From the NCBI RefSeq assembly GCF_023502145.1, contig NZ_JAMFLI010000006.1, positions 62,001 to 126,000 of the forward strand: DNA of 64,000 bases. Direction: 5' to 3'. Each line of letters begins with the position of its first letter. The stretch's first letter is position 1. Position numbers and translations under genes: made by a program. Under the pieces are notes generated by a model. The model was not told the origin of the DNA. It made no database searches and was given only the letters and a program-made list of their open reading frames with translations. The DNA comes from Craterilacuibacter sp. RT1T. GTDB taxonomy: Bacteria; Pseudomonadota; Gammaproteobacteria; Burkholderiales; Chromobacteriaceae. Below, piece by piece: positions 18,495-28,589 of this stretch.

Positions 18495-20882
18495 TCAGGC
18501 GTTCAGTTCCTTGGCAAGATAGATCCAGGTCTCAACCACGGTGTCCGGGTTCAGCGAGATGGTCTCGATGCCCTGCTCGACCAGCCACTTGGCGAAGTCC
18601 GGATGATCGGATGGGCCCTGGCCACAGATACCGATATATTTATCCAGCTTGCGGCATGCCTTGATCGCCATCGACAGCATGGCAAGTACGGCTTCGTTGC
18701 GCTCGTCAAAGGTCGAAGCAATCGGGCCGCCGGAGTCGCGATCCACACCCAGCGTCAGCTGGGTCATATCGTTGGAACCGATGGAGAAGCCGTCGAAATA
18801 CTCGAGGAACTGCTCGGCCAGCACGGCATTGGATGGCAGCTCGCACATCATGATCAGGCGCAGGCCGTTTTCGCCACGCTTAAGACCGAAGCTTTCCAGA
18901 ATTTCCACCACCTGACGCGCTTCGCTCAGGGTGCGGACAAACGGAATCATCACTTCGACATTGCTCAGGCCCATGTCGTCGCGTACCTTCTTCATGGCGC
19001 GGCACTCAAGCTCGAAGCAGTCGCGGAAGGCCGGTGCGATATAGCGTGCGGCACCACGGAAGCCAATCATCGGGTTTTCTTCATGCGGCTCGTACAGGCT
19101 GCCACCGATCAGGTTGGCGTATTCGTTCGACTTGAAGTCGGACATGCGCACAATCACCTTTTTCGGCGAGAAAGCCGCGGCCAGCGTAGCAATACCCTCG
19201 GCCAGCTTGTCGACGTAGAAGTCAACCGGGCTTGCGTAACCGGCGATGCGCTCCGAAATCACAGCCTGCAGTTCAGCCGACTGGCGGTCAAACTCGAGCA
19301 GGGCTTTCGGGTGAATACCGATCTGGCGGTTGATCACGAATTCCATACGCGCCAGGCCCACGCCTTCATTCGGCAGCTGGGCAAAGTCGAAAGCCAGTTC
19401 CGGATTACCGACGTTCATCATGATCTTGACCGGGCTCTTAGGCATGGAGTCGAGTTTGAGATCGATGATTTCGATGTCGAGCAGGCCGTCGTAGATCAGG
19501 CCGGCATCGCCTTCGGCGCAGGAAACCGTCACTTCCATGCCATCACGCAGCACGCGGGTCGCATCGCCACAGCCCACGACAGCCGGGATACCCAGTTCGC
19601 GCGCGATAATCGCAGCGTGGCAGGTACGGCCACCACGGTTGGTCACGATGGCTGCGGCACGCTTCATCACCGGTTCCCAATCCGGGTCGGTCATGTCGGT
19701 CACCAGCACATCGCCCGGCTTGACACTGTCCATTTCGGACACATCACGCACCAGACGTACGACACCCTGACCGATTTTCTGGCCGATGGCACGGCCTTCA
19801 ACCAGAACGGCAGCCTTGCTGTTCAAGCGGTAACGGCGCAGCGTATCGACACGGTTTTCCTGCGACTTCACCGTCTCTGGGCGCGCCTGCAGGATGTAGA
19901 GCTTGCCATCCACCCCGTCACGGCCCCACTCGATGTCCATAGGACGCTGGTAGTGCTTTTCGATGATTTGGGCGTAGTGAGCCAGTTCGGCCACTTCGGC
20001 ATCGGTAATGGAGAACTGCTTCTGCTCGTCGGCAGAAACATCGATGGTGCGTACCGAACGGCCGGCTTGCGAGGCGTCGGTAAATTCCATCTTCAGCAGC
20101 TTGGAGCCCATGGTCTTGCGCAAAATGGCAGGACGACCGGCAGCCAGCGTGGGCTTGTGCACATAGAATTCGTCAGGGTTGACCGCGCCTTGCACCACGG
20201 TTTCGCCCAGGCCATACGACGAAGTGATGAACACCACCTGGTCAAAACCGGATTCGGTGTCGATGGTAAACATCACACCGGCAGCACCGAGGTCAGAGCG
20301 CACCATGCGCTGTACGCCGGCGGACAAAGCTACCACATCATGGGCAAAGCCCTTGTGTACGCGGTAGGAAATGGCGCGGTCGTTATACAGCGAGGCGAAT
20401 ACATGCTTCATCGCGTCCTTGACGTTCTCAAGGCCGCGGATATTCAGGAAGGTTTCTTGCTGACCGGCAAACGAAGCATCCGGCAGGTCTTCGGCTGTTG
20501 CAGACGAGCGCACGGCCACCGAAATATCGGCACCACCGGCGTCGGCCACCATCTGCTCCCAAGCCTGTTTGATATCTGCGTCCAGCTTCTCCGGGAACGG
20601 GGTGTCGATGATCCACTGACGGATCTCCTTGCCCACGCGTGCCAGTTCGCTGACATCATCGATATCCAGCTGGTTCAGCTTGGCATTAATGCGGTCAGCC
20701 AGACCATTGTGATTAAGAAAGACACGGTATGCGTCAGCTGTTGTGGCAAAACCGCCGGGGACACGGACACCTGAACCGGCCAGCTGGCTGATCATTTCGC
20801 CCAGAGAGGCATTCTTGCCGCCTACCTGTTCAACGTCAGTCATACGCAGCTTCTCGAACCAGATCACGTAGCTCTCAGCCAT
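18495..20882 (-). CDS. ppsA: phosphoenolpyruvate synthase
   Basis: Converts pyruvate and ATP to PEP, AMP and phosphate; first committed step of gluconeogenesis from C3 compounds. 795 residues: an N-terminal ATP-grasp domain ([15 protein letters not shown] at the start), the swivelling phosphohistidine domain with [14 protein letters not shown] (H422) and the C-terminal PEP-binding barrel ([17 protein letters not shown]). A GTG one codon upstream is possible, but ATG at 20882 is preferred. It is divergent from its regulator ppsR. Confidence 0.96.
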   Translation of the reverse strand: MAESYVIWFEKLRMTDVEQVGGKNASLGEMISQLAGSGVRVPGGFATTADAYRVFLNHNGLADRINAKLNQLDIDDVSELARVGKEIRQWIIDTPFPEKLDADIKQAWEQMVADAGGADISVAVRSSATAEDLPDASFAGQQETFLNIRGLENVKDAMKHVFASLYNDRAISYRVHKGFAHDVVALSAGVQRMVRSDLGAAGVMFTIDTESGFDQVVFITSSYGLGETVVQGAVNPDEFYVHKPTLAAGRPAILRKTMGSKLLKMEFTDASQAGRSVRTIDVSADEQKQFSITDAEVAELAHYAQIIEKHYQRPMDIEWGRDGVDGKLYILQARPETVKSQENRVDTLRRYRLNSKAAVLVEGRAIGQKIGQGVVRLVRDVSEMDSVKPGDVLVTDMTDPDWEPVMKRAAAIVTNRGGRTCHAAIIARELGIPAVVGCGDATRVLRDGMEVTVSCAEGDAGLIYDGLLDIEIIDLKLDSMPKSPVKIMMNVGNPELAFDFAQLPNEGVGLARMEFVINRQIGIHPKALLEFDRQSAELQAVISERIAGYASPVDFYVDKLAEGIATLAAAFSPKKVIVRMSDFKSNEYANLIGGSLYEPHEENPMIGFRGAARYIAPAFRDCFELECRAMKKVRDDMGLSNVEVMIPFVRTLSEARQVVEILESFGLKRGENGLRLIMMCELPSNAVLAEQFLEYFDGFSIGSNDMTQLTLGVDRDSGGPIASTFDERNEAVLAMLSMAIKACRKLDKYIGICGQGPSDHPDFAKWLVEQGIETISLNPDTVVETWIYLAKELNA

Positions 20883-20950
20883 CACTTCTTCTTCCTGTAG
20901 TGGATTGGGATGATATCAAGCCCAGAATTCTATACGAATAGAGGCTGATC

Positions 20951-20966
20951 TGGCTAACGTTTTGCA
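20951..20966 (+). promoter_or_regulatory. possible sigma-54 promoter element for ppsR
   Basis: TGGCTAACGTTTTGCA keeps the invariant GG and GC dinucleotides of a -24/-12 promoter at the correct 12-base distance, with a TTGCA downstream half. It points toward ppsR (start 21077). No activator gene or upstream binding site is identified, so this is tentative. Confidence 0.3.
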
Positions 20967-21026
20967 CTGCATCATAAGTTTGATGCGCAAGCATGACATG
21001 AGATAGGGCGAAGCGGTCAGCCGCGA

Positions 21027-21032
21027 TATAAT
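21027..21032 (+). promoter_or_regulatory. TATAAT -10 hexamer upstream of ppsR
   Basis: Perfect sigma-70 -10 consensus 45 bases before the ppsR ATG. The -35 region is poor, so either the promoter needs help or the site is fortuitous. Confidence 0.4.
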
Positions 21033-21076
21033 AGTTCCATTGCCGACTGGCTGACCCGACTCCGACAGGTACCCGC

Positions 21077-21898
21077 ATGCCACACCGCCGCTCCGCCTTT
21101 TTTGTTTCCGACCGCACCGGCATTACCGCCGAAGCCATGGGTTCGACCCTGCTGACCCAGTTTGATATGCAGGAATTCAAGCGCGAAACCATTCCCTACA
21201 TCGATACTGTCGAAAAAGCCCAAGAAGTGGCGCAAAGAATTTGCACGCGCGCCAGCAGCGATCACCACCGCCCCATTCTGTTCACCAGCATCATCAATCC
21301 GGAAGTACGCGCCCATCTCAAGCTCGATTGCGCGCTATCCATCGACTTTTTCGAGAGTTTTATCGGCCAGATCGAAAGCGAACTGGGACAAAAGGCAGCG
21401 CAAACCATAGGCAAGGCACATGGTCTGATTAACGAAGAGCGTTACGATCACCGCATTGAGGCCGTCAACTTCTCGCTTAACCACGATGACGGAATCAAGC
21501 TAAAAGATCTGGAAGAAGCGGACGTGATTCTGGTTGGCGTATCGCGCTCGGGCAAGACCCCCACCTGCCTCTATCTGGCACTGCAATACGGCATCAAGGC
21601 CGCCAACTACCCGCTGACACCGGAAGACTTGGGCTGCCCGACCCTGCCCAAGAGCCTGCTGCCTTACCGCAACAAGATTTTCGGCCTGACTATCGATCCG
21701 CTGCGCCTGCACAATATCCGCAGCGAGCGCCGCCGCGACTCGACCTACGCCAGCATGGAAAACTGCCGCTCCGAGGTGAACGAGGCCGAGTCCATGTTCC
21801 GCCAGCATGCCATCCCCTTTATCAGCACCACCCACAAGTCGATCGAGGAGATCTCCACCACCATCCTGCACAAGGCTGGCCTGAGCCGCCGCTTCTGA
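21077..21898 (+). CDS. ppsR: PEP synthase regulatory protein (kinase/pyrophosphorylase)
   Basis: Bifunctional DUF299 enzyme that inactivates PpsA by ADP-dependent threonine phosphorylation and reactivates it by phosphate-dependent dephosphorylation. 273 residues: [16 protein letters not shown] at the start and the P-loop-like [19 protein letters not shown] near residues 152-170. Divergent from its target ppsA, the standard arrangement. Confidence 0.93.
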   Translation: MPHRRSAFFVSDRTGITAEAMGSTLLTQFDMQEFKRETIPYIDTVEKAQEVAQRICTRASSDHHRPILFTSIINPEVRAHLKLDCALSIDFFESFIGQIESELGQKAAQTIGKAHGLINEERYDHRIEAVNFSLNHDDGIKLKDLEEADVILVGVSRSGKTPTCLYLALQYGIKAANYPLTPEDLGCPTLPKSLLPYRNKIFGLTIDPLRLHNIRSERRRDSTYASMENCRSEVNEAESMFRQHAIPFISTTHKSIEEISTTILHKAGLSRRF

Positions 21899-21912
21899 GC
21901 AGGCTTAACCAT

Positions 21913-21942
21913 AAAAAAGGGATGCCGAGGCATCCCTTTTTT
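21913..21942 (+). terminator. bidirectional terminator between ppsR and the symporter
   Basis: A-run, then GGGATGCC pairing with GGCATCCC around a tiny loop, then a T-run. The 14-base arms are fully complementary, so it can serve ppsR and the converging gene ending at 21960. Confidence 0.9.
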
Positions 21943-21959
21943 AACATTTAAACCAGCAC

Positions 21960-23204
21960 TCAGACGACTTCAGCCTCGGCCAGTTCAATGTCGCCGTTGT
22001 ATACATCCAGCTCCAGCTCACCCTCGCTCTTGGCGACCAGCACCGCAGCTAGCGTGTCACCCGAGACATTGGTCGGGGTATTGATCATATCGATGATACG
22101 GTCCACCGCCGCAATCGCAGCGATCACCTCCAATGGCAGGCCCACCGACGACAAGACCAGACTCATCACCACCAAGCCGGTACCCGGTACGCCGGCAGCG
22201 CCAATGGCAGCCAGCGTCGTAGTCAGCACCACGGTGACTTTTTGCACCAGCGTCAGCTCGATACCGTAGGCATTGGCGGCAAAAATCGCTACCGCGCCCA
22301 GATAAGTCGCCAGACCATTCATATTCACCGTCGCGCCCAGTGGCAGTACAAAAGAGGCGATGCTGTTATGCACGCCCAACTGGGTTTCTGCTGCCTTCAG
22401 GTTCAGCGGCAAGGTTGCGTTGGAGCTGGTGGTGGAGAAGGCAAACAATTGCACCGGCAGCATCTTGCGGATGAAATGCCACGGGTTCAGGCCGAACACC
22501 AGCAACAGCACCGCATACACCACGGTCAGCATCACCAGACAGGAGAAGTAGATCGTGCCCACCAGCGCGGCCAGACCGGACAAGATGGCAAAGCCGTTGT
22601 CTGCCGTCACATAGGCCATCAGCGCAAATACGCCGTAAGGCGCAAAAGACAGCGCGATATTCACCAGCTGGAACACCACATGGTTGAGCGAACGGAAAAA
22701 GTCCGCCACCACTTTGCCATCCTTGCCCGCCAGATTAATGGACAGGCCGAAGAAGATGGCAAACACGATCACCGGCAAAATGGCACCGTCGGCAAAAGCC
22801 TTGAACGGGTTAGCCGGCACAATGGCCATAATGGTGTCGATAAAGGATGGCACTTCCGCCGTCTGCGCCACCGCAGGGACGGTATAACCCAGACCGGAAC
22901 CGATCCCCAGATAGCTGGCGACCGTCATCGACAGTGCACCGGCCAGCGCCATGGTCAGCATATACAGCACCATGGTCTTGCCTGCCACCCGCCCCATTTT
23001 TTTCAGGTCGTGCATCGCGGTCACGCCGCACACCAGCGACACAAAAATCACCGGCAACACCACCATGCGGATCAGGGTGATAAAGAGATCGCCAACCGGC
23101 TTAAGATAATGCGCCCAGTCTCCGGCAAGAAAACCTGTCACCACACCGGCAACCAGGCCGATCAGAATTTTTGCCCACATCGGCAAAGGGGACCGCAAAG
23201 CCAT
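21960..23204 (-). CDS. dicarboxylate/amino acid:cation symporter (DAACS family)
   Basis: Sodium or proton-coupled uptake of dicarboxylates or acidic amino acids. 414 residues with the family's eight helices and hairpin loops; the conserved FAFSTTSSNATLPLN serine-rich loop and GATVNMNGLATY motif are clear. It could be a DctA- or GltP-type protein; the substrate is not resolved. Start at 23204 because AAGGAG lies 7 bases upstream, rather than the in-frame extension to 23228. Confidence 0.88.
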   Translation of the reverse strand: MALRSPLPMWAKILIGLVAGVVTGFLAGDWAHYLKPVGDLFITLIRMVVLPVIFVSLVCGVTAMHDLKKMGRVAGKTMVLYMLTMALAGALSMTVASYLGIGSGLGYTVPAVAQTAEVPSFIDTIMAIVPANPFKAFADGAILPVIVFAIFFGLSINLAGKDGKVVADFFRSLNHVVFQLVNIALSFAPYGVFALMAYVTADNGFAILSGLAALVGTIYFSCLVMLTVVYAVLLLVFGLNPWHFIRKMLPVQLFAFSTTSSNATLPLNLKAAETQLGVHNSIASFVLPLGATVNMNGLATYLGAVAIFAANAYGIELTLVQKVTVVLTTTLAAIGAAGVPGTGLVVMSLVLSSVGLPLEVIAAIAAVDRIIDMINTPTNVSGDTLAAVLVAKSEGELELDVYNGDIELAEAEVV

Positions 23205-23344
23205 ACGCCTCTCCTTATTCTTTGTCACTTGAATAGGGCAATCTATAAGGCGGCCTAGTTTGCCGTCAATAAGGCGAGCAGATACTGGCTAATATTAATT
23301 ATTTTGCATTGCATTTTGCAAAGCAAAACCCAAAAAGACTAAAA

Positions 23345-24121
23345 CTACACTTTGAAATCCAGCTGTAAACCATCAAAACCGACCTCGACGCCCGCCGGGC
23401 AGCGCGCCGACAAAGCGGCAAATTCCAGCTCGTGCGTCATATGAATCAGTACCGTACGCTCGGCACCGATGCGCGCAGCCCAAGCCAGCGCCTGCGCAAA
23501 CGACAGGTGTGAGAAATACGGGGTATCGCGCAGGCAATCGAGAAACAGCAGACGTACGCCATCCAGCAAAGCCAGGCTTTCTTCGGGAATGTCCGACACA
23601 TCGGTCAGCCAGGCCATATCGCCGATACGCCAGCCGCTACACGGCCAGTGGCCGTGTTTCAGCGGAATAGGCGTCAACTTCAGGCCGGCAAAGCTCAATG
23701 GCCCCTCGACATCGTGCGGCACCAGCACCGGTTTGTCCCAGCTTGGCGAAGCCGGCATCAGGCCGTAGCCGAAACGCGCACGGATATTATCCATGGTGAA
23801 GCTATTACCCAAGAGATCGATAGGGCCGCGCTTCACATAGCAAAACGCGCGCAAATCATCGATACCGTTGAGATGGTCGGCATGCGGATGGGTATACAAC
23901 ACCGCATCCACCCGGGTCAGCCCTTCACGCAAAGCTTGCTGGCGCAAGTCCGGCCCGGTATCAATCAGTAGGCCCAACTCATCGATGCGGATATAGGCCG
24001 AGCAGCGGGTGCGGCGGTTTTTAGGATTGTCCGACACGCAGGTCGGACAGTTGCAGCCTAGCGCCGGCGTGCCCGAGCTGGAGCCACAGCCCAATACCGT
24101 GATGCGCCCGCGCTTAGCCAC
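23345..24121 (-). CDS. MBL-fold metallo-hydrolase (PhnP-like)
   Basis: 258 residues. The beta-lactamase fold shows the metal motif THPHADHLNGIDDL, an N-terminal VLGCGSSSGTP and a Cys pair (CNCPTC) before NRRTR that matches the PhnP-like phosphodiesterase subgroup with a structural zinc. Substrate unknown; relatives cleave cyclic phosphodiesters. The start is a GTG overlapping the tatD stop (GTGGCTAA), giving the family's N-terminus; the longer frame lies inside tatD. Confidence 0.82.
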   Translation of the reverse strand: MAKRGRITVLGCGSSSGTPALGCNCPTCVSDNPKNRRTRCSAYIRIDELGLLIDTGPDLRQQALREGLTRVDAVLYTHPHADHLNGIDDLRAFCYVKRGPIDLLGNSFTMDNIRARFGYGLMPASPSWDKPVLVPHDVEGPLSFAGLKLTPIPLKHGHWPCSGWRIGDMAWLTDVSDIPEESLALLDGVRLLFLDCLRDTPYFSHLSFAQALAWAARIGAERTVLIHMTHELEFAALSARCPAGVEVGFDGLQLDFKV

Positions 24122-24893
24122 GTTGTGCACCGGCTTTGGCAAACAGGCGGAAATAGTTCTCGGTCGTCGCGGTGGCGACCTCCTCCAGCGTGATGCCGCG
24201 TAAAGAGGCGATATGTTCGGCAACATGGCGCACAAAAGCCGGCTCATTGGTTTTGCCGCGATAAGGCACCGGCGCCAGATAAGGCGAGTCGGTCTCGACC
24301 AGCAGGCGATCGAGTGGCACTTTTTGCGCCACTTCGTGAATCTGTCTGGCATTTTTGAAAGTCACGATGCCGGACAGCGAGATATAAAAGCCAAGATCCA
24401 GCGCGGCCTCGGCCACTTCCCAGCTTTCGGTAAAGCAATGCATCACCCCGCCGGCTTCGCCCGCCTTCTCCTCGCGCATGATGCGCAAGGTATCCAGCGC
24501 CGACTCGCGGGTGTGAATGACCAGGGGCAAACCGGCGCGGCGTGCGGCGCGGATATGGCGGCGAAAGCGCGCGTGCTGCCAGTCAAGATCGCCCTTGCAC
24601 CAGTGATAATCCAGCCCGGTCTCGCCTATGCCCACCACGCGCGGGTGCTCAGCCAGCACCACCAACTCATCCTCGGACGGCACTTCAGCCTCCTGGCTAT
24701 CCGGATGCACCCCCACCGTGGCAAACAGGTTGGCATGCGCCTCGGCCAGTGCCAATACCGCCGGATACTCGGGCATGGCCACCCCGATCACCATGGCGTG
24801 CGTCACCTGCGCCGCCTGCATATTGGCCAGGACTTCGGGCAGGCGGGCAACAAGATCGGGGAAGTTCAGATGGCAATGGGAATCGACGAGCAT
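24114..24893 (-). CDS. TatD-family metal-dependent hydrolase
   Basis: 259-residue TIM-barrel hydrolase/DNase of the TatD/YcfH type. It opens with LVDSHCHLNFPDL (metal HxH), and keeps IGETGLDYHW, HTRESALDT, MHCFTESWE and LVETDSPYLAP. It sits downstream of holB and pilZ, the frequent tmk-holB-pilZ-tatD order. Confidence 0.93.
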   Translation of the reverse strand: MLVDSHCHLNFPDLVARLPEVLANMQAAQVTHAMVIGVAMPEYPAVLALAEAHANLFATVGVHPDSQEAEVPSEDELVVLAEHPRVVGIGETGLDYHWCKGDLDWQHARFRRHIRAARRAGLPLVIHTRESALDTLRIMREEKAGEAGGVMHCFTESWEVAEAALDLGFYISLSGIVTFKNARQIHEVAQKVPLDRLLVETDSPYLAPVPYRGKTNEPAFVRHVAEHIASLRGITLEEVATATTENYFRLFAKAGAQRG

Positions 24894-24904
24894 GGCCGCT
24901 TTCT

Positions 24905-25004
24905 AGGGAGTAGGGAATGGGGGCTATGAGTGGGGAGTGGGGAGTAGAGAGTGGTGAGGGCATCTACTCCCTACTCCCTGCTCCCCATTCCCTACTCCTC
25001 CCCA
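24905..25004. repeat. heptamer-rich inverted repeat between pilZ and tatD
   Basis: Low-complexity GGGAGTA-type repeats on the left and their complement CTACTCC on the right. A perfect 16-bp inverted repeat is embedded: GGAGTAGGGAATGGGG at 24907-24922 and CCCCATTCCCTACTCC at 24983-24998. A related element lies at 28590-28669. Confidence 0.8.
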
Positions 25005-25007
25005 CTA

Positions 25008-25388
25008 TCACATGGTATGCGTATTGCGGCTGGAGTTGAGTACGCCGCCCAGCAGTTTTTCGATGCGCTCGCGCGCCTGATCGGCGGCTTCTCCGGCTGC
25101 AAACTCGACCCCGACCCCCTGAGTGCGGTTATTGTTGGCTCCGGCCGGCGTCAGCCACACCACCTTGCCCTGCAAGGCGGTCTTTTGCGTATCGTCCATC
25201 AGCGTCAGCAGCAGAAAGACCTCGTCCCCCAGCGTATATTCCCGCGCCGATGGAATAAACATCCCGCCATTCTTGAGAAAAGGCATATAGGCGGCAAACA
25301 AGGCGCTGCGCTCGCGGATGGACAGCGACAGCACGCCGGCGCGGGCAGCAGGATCAGTACGTTCGGCAGGCGTTTCCAGGCTCGTCAT
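25008..25388 (-). CDS. pilZ: PilZ-domain protein (type IV pilus PilZ type)
   Basis: 126 residues. The single domain has ALFAAYMPFLKNGGMFIPS and VVWLTPAGANNNRTQGVGVEF, matching the short PilZ found beside holB in type IV-piliated bacteria; this class commonly lacks the RxxxR c-di-GMP motif, and none is seen here. Start at ATG 25388; a TTG three codons upstream is less likely. It overlaps the region of the holB stop. Confidence 0.85.
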   Translation of the reverse strand: MTSLETPAERTDPAARAGVLSLSIRERSALFAAYMPFLKNGGMFIPSAREYTLGDEVFLLLTLMDDTQKTALQGKVVWLTPAGANNNRTQGVGVEFAAGEAADQARERIEKLLGGVLNSSRNTHTM

Positions 25389-25389
25389 A

Positions 25390-26376
25390 TCAGGCAAATA
25401 CCTTGAGATAGTCCATTAACAGCGCCTCCAGTTGCAGGCGGACATTCAGCGTGTGCTGGCCATAAGGCACCAGTGTCGTCACCGCGCTTTGACAACGCAT
25501 CAGCTCGGGCAGCTTGGCACGGCGCGCCAGCGACGATAATGCGCTTTCATGCTCGGGATAATAGCGGAGTCTGCGGGCCAGACTCAAACTGGCCAGGTCA
25601 TGCAGCCACTTGGCCAGCCAGTCCAGCGGCACTGCGAGCGGTAATTTTTGCTTGTCGACCAGTTCGGCCATATCCAGCATGCCGGTCAGCATAGGGGCGG
25701 CCAGCGCGGCGACAAACTGGTCGCGCAGCGCCGTCAAAGCCGGATCGTGATTGAACAAAGGCGCGCCGCCATTGTGCGCCAACTCGATTTCGGCGCGCGC
25801 GATGCCTTGCGATTTCAACCAGGCCAGCGCCATTTCATGCGATGGGCGCGCCAGCGGATACTGGCGGCAACGGCTCTTGATGGTCGGCAACAGACGCTGT
25901 GGCGAATGTGCCACCAATAAAAACAGCACATCATCCGGCGGCTCCTCCAAAACCTTGAGCAAGGCATTGGCCGCCGCCGGGTTCAGCGTCTCGGCCGGCT
26001 CCACCAGCACCACGCGCTGGCCGTGGCGGTGCGAGCTTAATTGCGAGAATTCGATAATCTCGCGCACCGCCTCGATCTTGATCTGGGCCAGCTTGCGCGT
26101 CGGCTTGCCCTCCTTGCCCTCTTCCTCGCCCTCGATAACGGGGGACAAGCGGCGAAAATCGGGATGGCTGGCGCAGGCAAACCAGCGGCACGACTCACAC
26201 TGGCCGCAGGCGCCATGATCGGGCTTGGGCTGGTCGCACAACAGCGCCTGCGCCAGATGTTCGGCGAATTCAAGCTTGCCGCTGCCGGCCATGCCGGTAA
26301 ACAGCCAGGCATTGGGCAAGCGCGCAAACTCGCTGCTAATGCGCGTCCAGTCGGCCTGCTGCCACGGATACAGCAT
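25390..26376 (-). CDS. holB: DNA polymerase III subunit delta'
   Basis: Clamp-loader subunit, 328 residues. The AAA+ fold has a degenerate P-loop (FTGMAGSGKLEFAEHLAQ), a zinc module (CGQCESCRWF) and LLKVLEEPPDDVLFLLVAHS sensor region, as expected for delta', which does not hydrolyse ATP. The start overlaps the tmk stop by one base. Confidence 0.93.
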   Translation of the reverse strand: MLYPWQQADWTRISSEFARLPNAWLFTGMAGSGKLEFAEHLAQALLCDQPKPDHGACGQCESCRWFACASHPDFRRLSPVIEGEEEGKEGKPTRKLAQIKIEAVREIIEFSQLSSHRHGQRVVLVEPAETLNPAAANALLKVLEEPPDDVLFLLVAHSPQRLLPTIKSRCRQYPLARPSHEMALAWLKSQGIARAEIELAHNGGAPLFNHDPALTALRDQFVAALAAPMLTGMLDMAELVDKQKLPLAVPLDWLAKWLHDLASLSLARRLRYYPEHESALSSLARRAKLPELMRCQSAVTTLVPYGQHTLNVRLQLEALLMDYLKVFA

Positions 26377-26996
26377 CAGGCCTGCTCCGCCAGTTGCGCC
26401 AGACGCCGGGCGATATCGGTCTGGATGTCGGCAATGCTGCGGGTCGAGTCCAGCACATAAAAGCGCGGGTTATCCTTGGCCCGCGCAAGATAGGCGGCGC
26501 GCACGCGGCGGTGAAAATCGCCCTGTTCGCGCTCGAAACGGTCCAGCTCGCGCGTGGCCGACATGCGCTGCGCGGCGACTTCGGTCGGTACATCAAACAG
26601 CAAGGTCAGATCGGGCTGCAAGCCTTGCTGCACCCAGTCTTCCAGCGCGGCAATACGCGCCTCGGCCACGCCGCGCCCGCCACCTTGGTAGGCAAACGTC
26701 GCGTCGGTAAAACGGTCGGACACCACCCAGCGCCCAGCCGCCAGCGCCGGCCGTATCACCTCGTCCAGATGCTGGCTGCGCGCGGCAAACATCAGCAGGG
26801 TTTCGGTTTCCAGCGAAACCCTGGTCTCCACCGCCAGCAACAGCGTGCGCAACTGCTCGCCCAAGGCGGTGCCGCCTGGCTCGCGGGTAAAACAGGCATC
26901 CACGCCCAGGGTCGACAACGTGTCGCGGATAAAGCCCAGATGAGTGCTTTTGCCGGCACCATCTACGCCTTCCAGCGTGATAAAGCGTGGCTGCAT
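26376..26996 (-). CDS. tmk: thymidylate kinase
   Basis: Makes dTDP from dTMP. 206 residues with P-loop [15 protein letters not shown], the DRF motif ([19 protein letters not shown]) and TREPGGT. The ATG at 26996 overlaps the mltG stop as TGATG; a GTG one codon earlier is the alternative. Confidence 0.95.
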   Translation of the reverse strand: MQPRFITLEGVDGAGKSTHLGFIRDTLSTLGVDACFTREPGGTALGEQLRTLLLAVETRVSLETETLLMFAARSQHLDEVIRPALAAGRWVVSDRFTDATFAYQGGGRGVAEARIAALEDWVQQGLQPDLTLLFDVPTEVAAQRMSATRELDRFEREQGDFHRRVRAAYLARAKDNPRFYVLDSTRSIADIQTDIARRLAQLAEQA

Positions 26997-27988
26997 CACG
27001 GGCCTTTCTTTAGAATGTATTGGCGCACGGCGGCATTATGCTCGTCCAGCGTCTCGGAGAAGTGCGACTCGCCCTTGCCCTTGGCAACGAAATACAGCGC
27101 ACGGCTCTCCACCGGGTTCGCCGCCGCCTGCAGCGCTGCAGCGCCCGGCAAGGCAATCGGCGTAGGCGGCAAGCCACTACGGGTGTAGGTATTGTAAGGC
27201 GTGTCGCGGCGCAGCCCTTCCTTACCGATGCGCCCCTGATAACGCTCGCCCATGCCGTAGATCACCGATGGATCGGTCTGCAAGCGCATGCCGATTTTCA
27301 GCCGGTTGGCAAACACCGAGGACACCATGGGACGGTCGCTATCTTTCGAGGTTTCCTTTTCAATCAGGCTGGCCACGGTCAACAGCTCGTAAGGCGTGGC
27401 ATAAGGCACATCCTCTTTACGCGCATTCCAGGCCGACTCCAAATGTTGCTGCATGGTGCGATAAGCACGGCGCAGCACTTCCAGGTCGGAAGCGCCCGGC
27501 GTATAGAAATAGGTGCTGGGGAAGAACATACCCTCGGCTGCCTGATCGGTCGCGCCCAGTTCGGCCATAATGCGCGACTCGCTCCAAGTGGCCGACGTCT
27601 GCACAAGCCCCGGTTCGCGCGCCAGCGCCTGGCGGAACTGGCGGAAAGTCCAGCCTTCGATCACGGTCACACTAGGCTGATCCGGGCTGCCTTCGGCCAG
27701 ACGCTTGAGGATTTCCCACATCGCGACCGGGCTGGAAAACTCGTACAAGCCCGCCTTGACCTTGCGGTCGGCGCCGGTCATGCGCGACAAGGCCACCATG
27801 ACCCAGCGGTTACGGATCACGCCATCACTCTCCAGTCCCCGCGCCACTTGCGACAGGGTACGGTTAGGGCCAACGGTCACATTGTAGGGTGTGGCCGGCA
27901 GCGGCACCGGCACAACGACGACCCAAGCCAGCCACAGGGCGGCGGCGGCAAGCAGCGCCGCAAAAAAGCGAACAAACAAAATGCGCAT
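26996..27988 (-). CDS. mltG: endolytic murein transglycosylase MltG
   Basis: Membrane-bound lytic enzyme that cuts nascent peptidoglycan glycan strands. 330 residues: one N-terminal helix ([19 protein letters not shown]), a LysM-like region and the catalytic segment [16 protein letters not shown] with its conserved Glu, then [12 protein letters not shown]. It heads the mltG-tmk-holB-pilZ-tatD run; the pabC gene often found before it is missing. Confidence 0.93.
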   Translation of the reverse strand: MRILFVRFFAALLAAAALWLAWVVVVPVPLPATPYNVTVGPNRTLSQVARGLESDGVIRNRWVMVALSRMTGADRKVKAGLYEFSSPVAMWEILKRLAEGSPDQPSVTVIEGWTFRQFRQALAREPGLVQTSATWSESRIMAELGATDQAAEGMFFPSTYFYTPGASDLEVLRRAYRTMQQHLESAWNARKEDVPYATPYELLTVASLIEKETSKDSDRPMVSSVFANRLKIGMRLQTDPSVIYGMGERYQGRIGKEGLRRDTPYNTYTRSGLPPTPIALPGAAALQAAANPVESRALYFVAKGKGESHFSETLDEHNAAVRQYILKKGP

Positions 27989-28041
27989 AAAGCGGAGTCA
28001 ATCAACGATTGAATAAAAGCGGATGATACCATCCGCACGGC

Positions 28042-28575
28042 TTAACCGGCATCCGCCATCGGTGCCACGCACACCCCGAAACGGGCGCGCAAATCGGCGG
28101 CGCAAGCGGGCGCCAGCGTCAGCACCTCCCCATCGCACATCCTTTTTGCCGGCAAATTAGCCAACTCGCCATCCCAATCGGGCAGGCACTCGGCCTGCAC
28201 ACCCGCCAGATCCCTGTCGTCCAGCAAGGCCAGCGTGCCGGAAAAATCGGCATACATTTCCCCCTCCGGCGTAATAAACAAGGCATTCACCTTGGCGCGG
28301 GCCCCCGTCGGTGCCGCCTGCCAGGCACCCGGATGACGGCGCAGGATCAGCGGTGCCGCATCCAGCGCGACATATACGCGCTGCGGACCATTCTGCACAA
28401 ACCAGCGCCCGGCAGCATCCGCCTGATAATTACGTCCGAAAAATGCCGTCATCGCCGCCTGGCTTAGCAGCTTACCCTGCAGCCGCCATTGCCCGCGTGC
28501 ATCCAGCGCCAGCCAGCCAAATACAGCAGGCACATTCGGCCACTTGGCCATCGCGGCCAGCACTTGTTGATCCAT
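28042..28575 (-). CDS. conserved protein of unknown function, 177 aa
   Basis: I do not recognise a characterised domain. It is soluble and beta-rich, with a start VLAAMAKWPNVPAVFGWLAL, the segment RWFVQNGPQRVYVALD and a Cys-bearing C-terminal third; no signal or membrane helix. A DUF-type family in Proteobacteria is likely from its look (recollection, not checked). AAGGA lies 8 bases before the ATG. It sits between mltG and the ABC permease on the same strand. Confidence 0.7.
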   Translation of the reverse strand: MDQQVLAAMAKWPNVPAVFGWLALDARGQWRLQGKLLSQAAMTAFFGRNYQADAAGRWFVQNGPQRVYVALDAAPLILRRHPGAWQAAPTGARAKVNALFITPEGEMYADFSGTLALLDDRDLAGVQAECLPDWDGELANLPAKRMCDGEVLTLAPACAADLRARFGVCVAPMADAG

Positions 28576-28589
28576 AGATTTTCCTTTTT

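Noticed and set aside
18603-20774. Long antisense open frame (723 codons) opposite ppsA
   Set aside because: His/Arg-rich translation with no motif; a shadow of ppsA codon bias.
24114-24352. N-terminal extension of the MBL-fold hydrolase into tatD
   Set aside because: The extra 77 codons are the shadow of tatD; the hydrolase family begins at ITVLGCGSSSG, just after the GTG at 24121.
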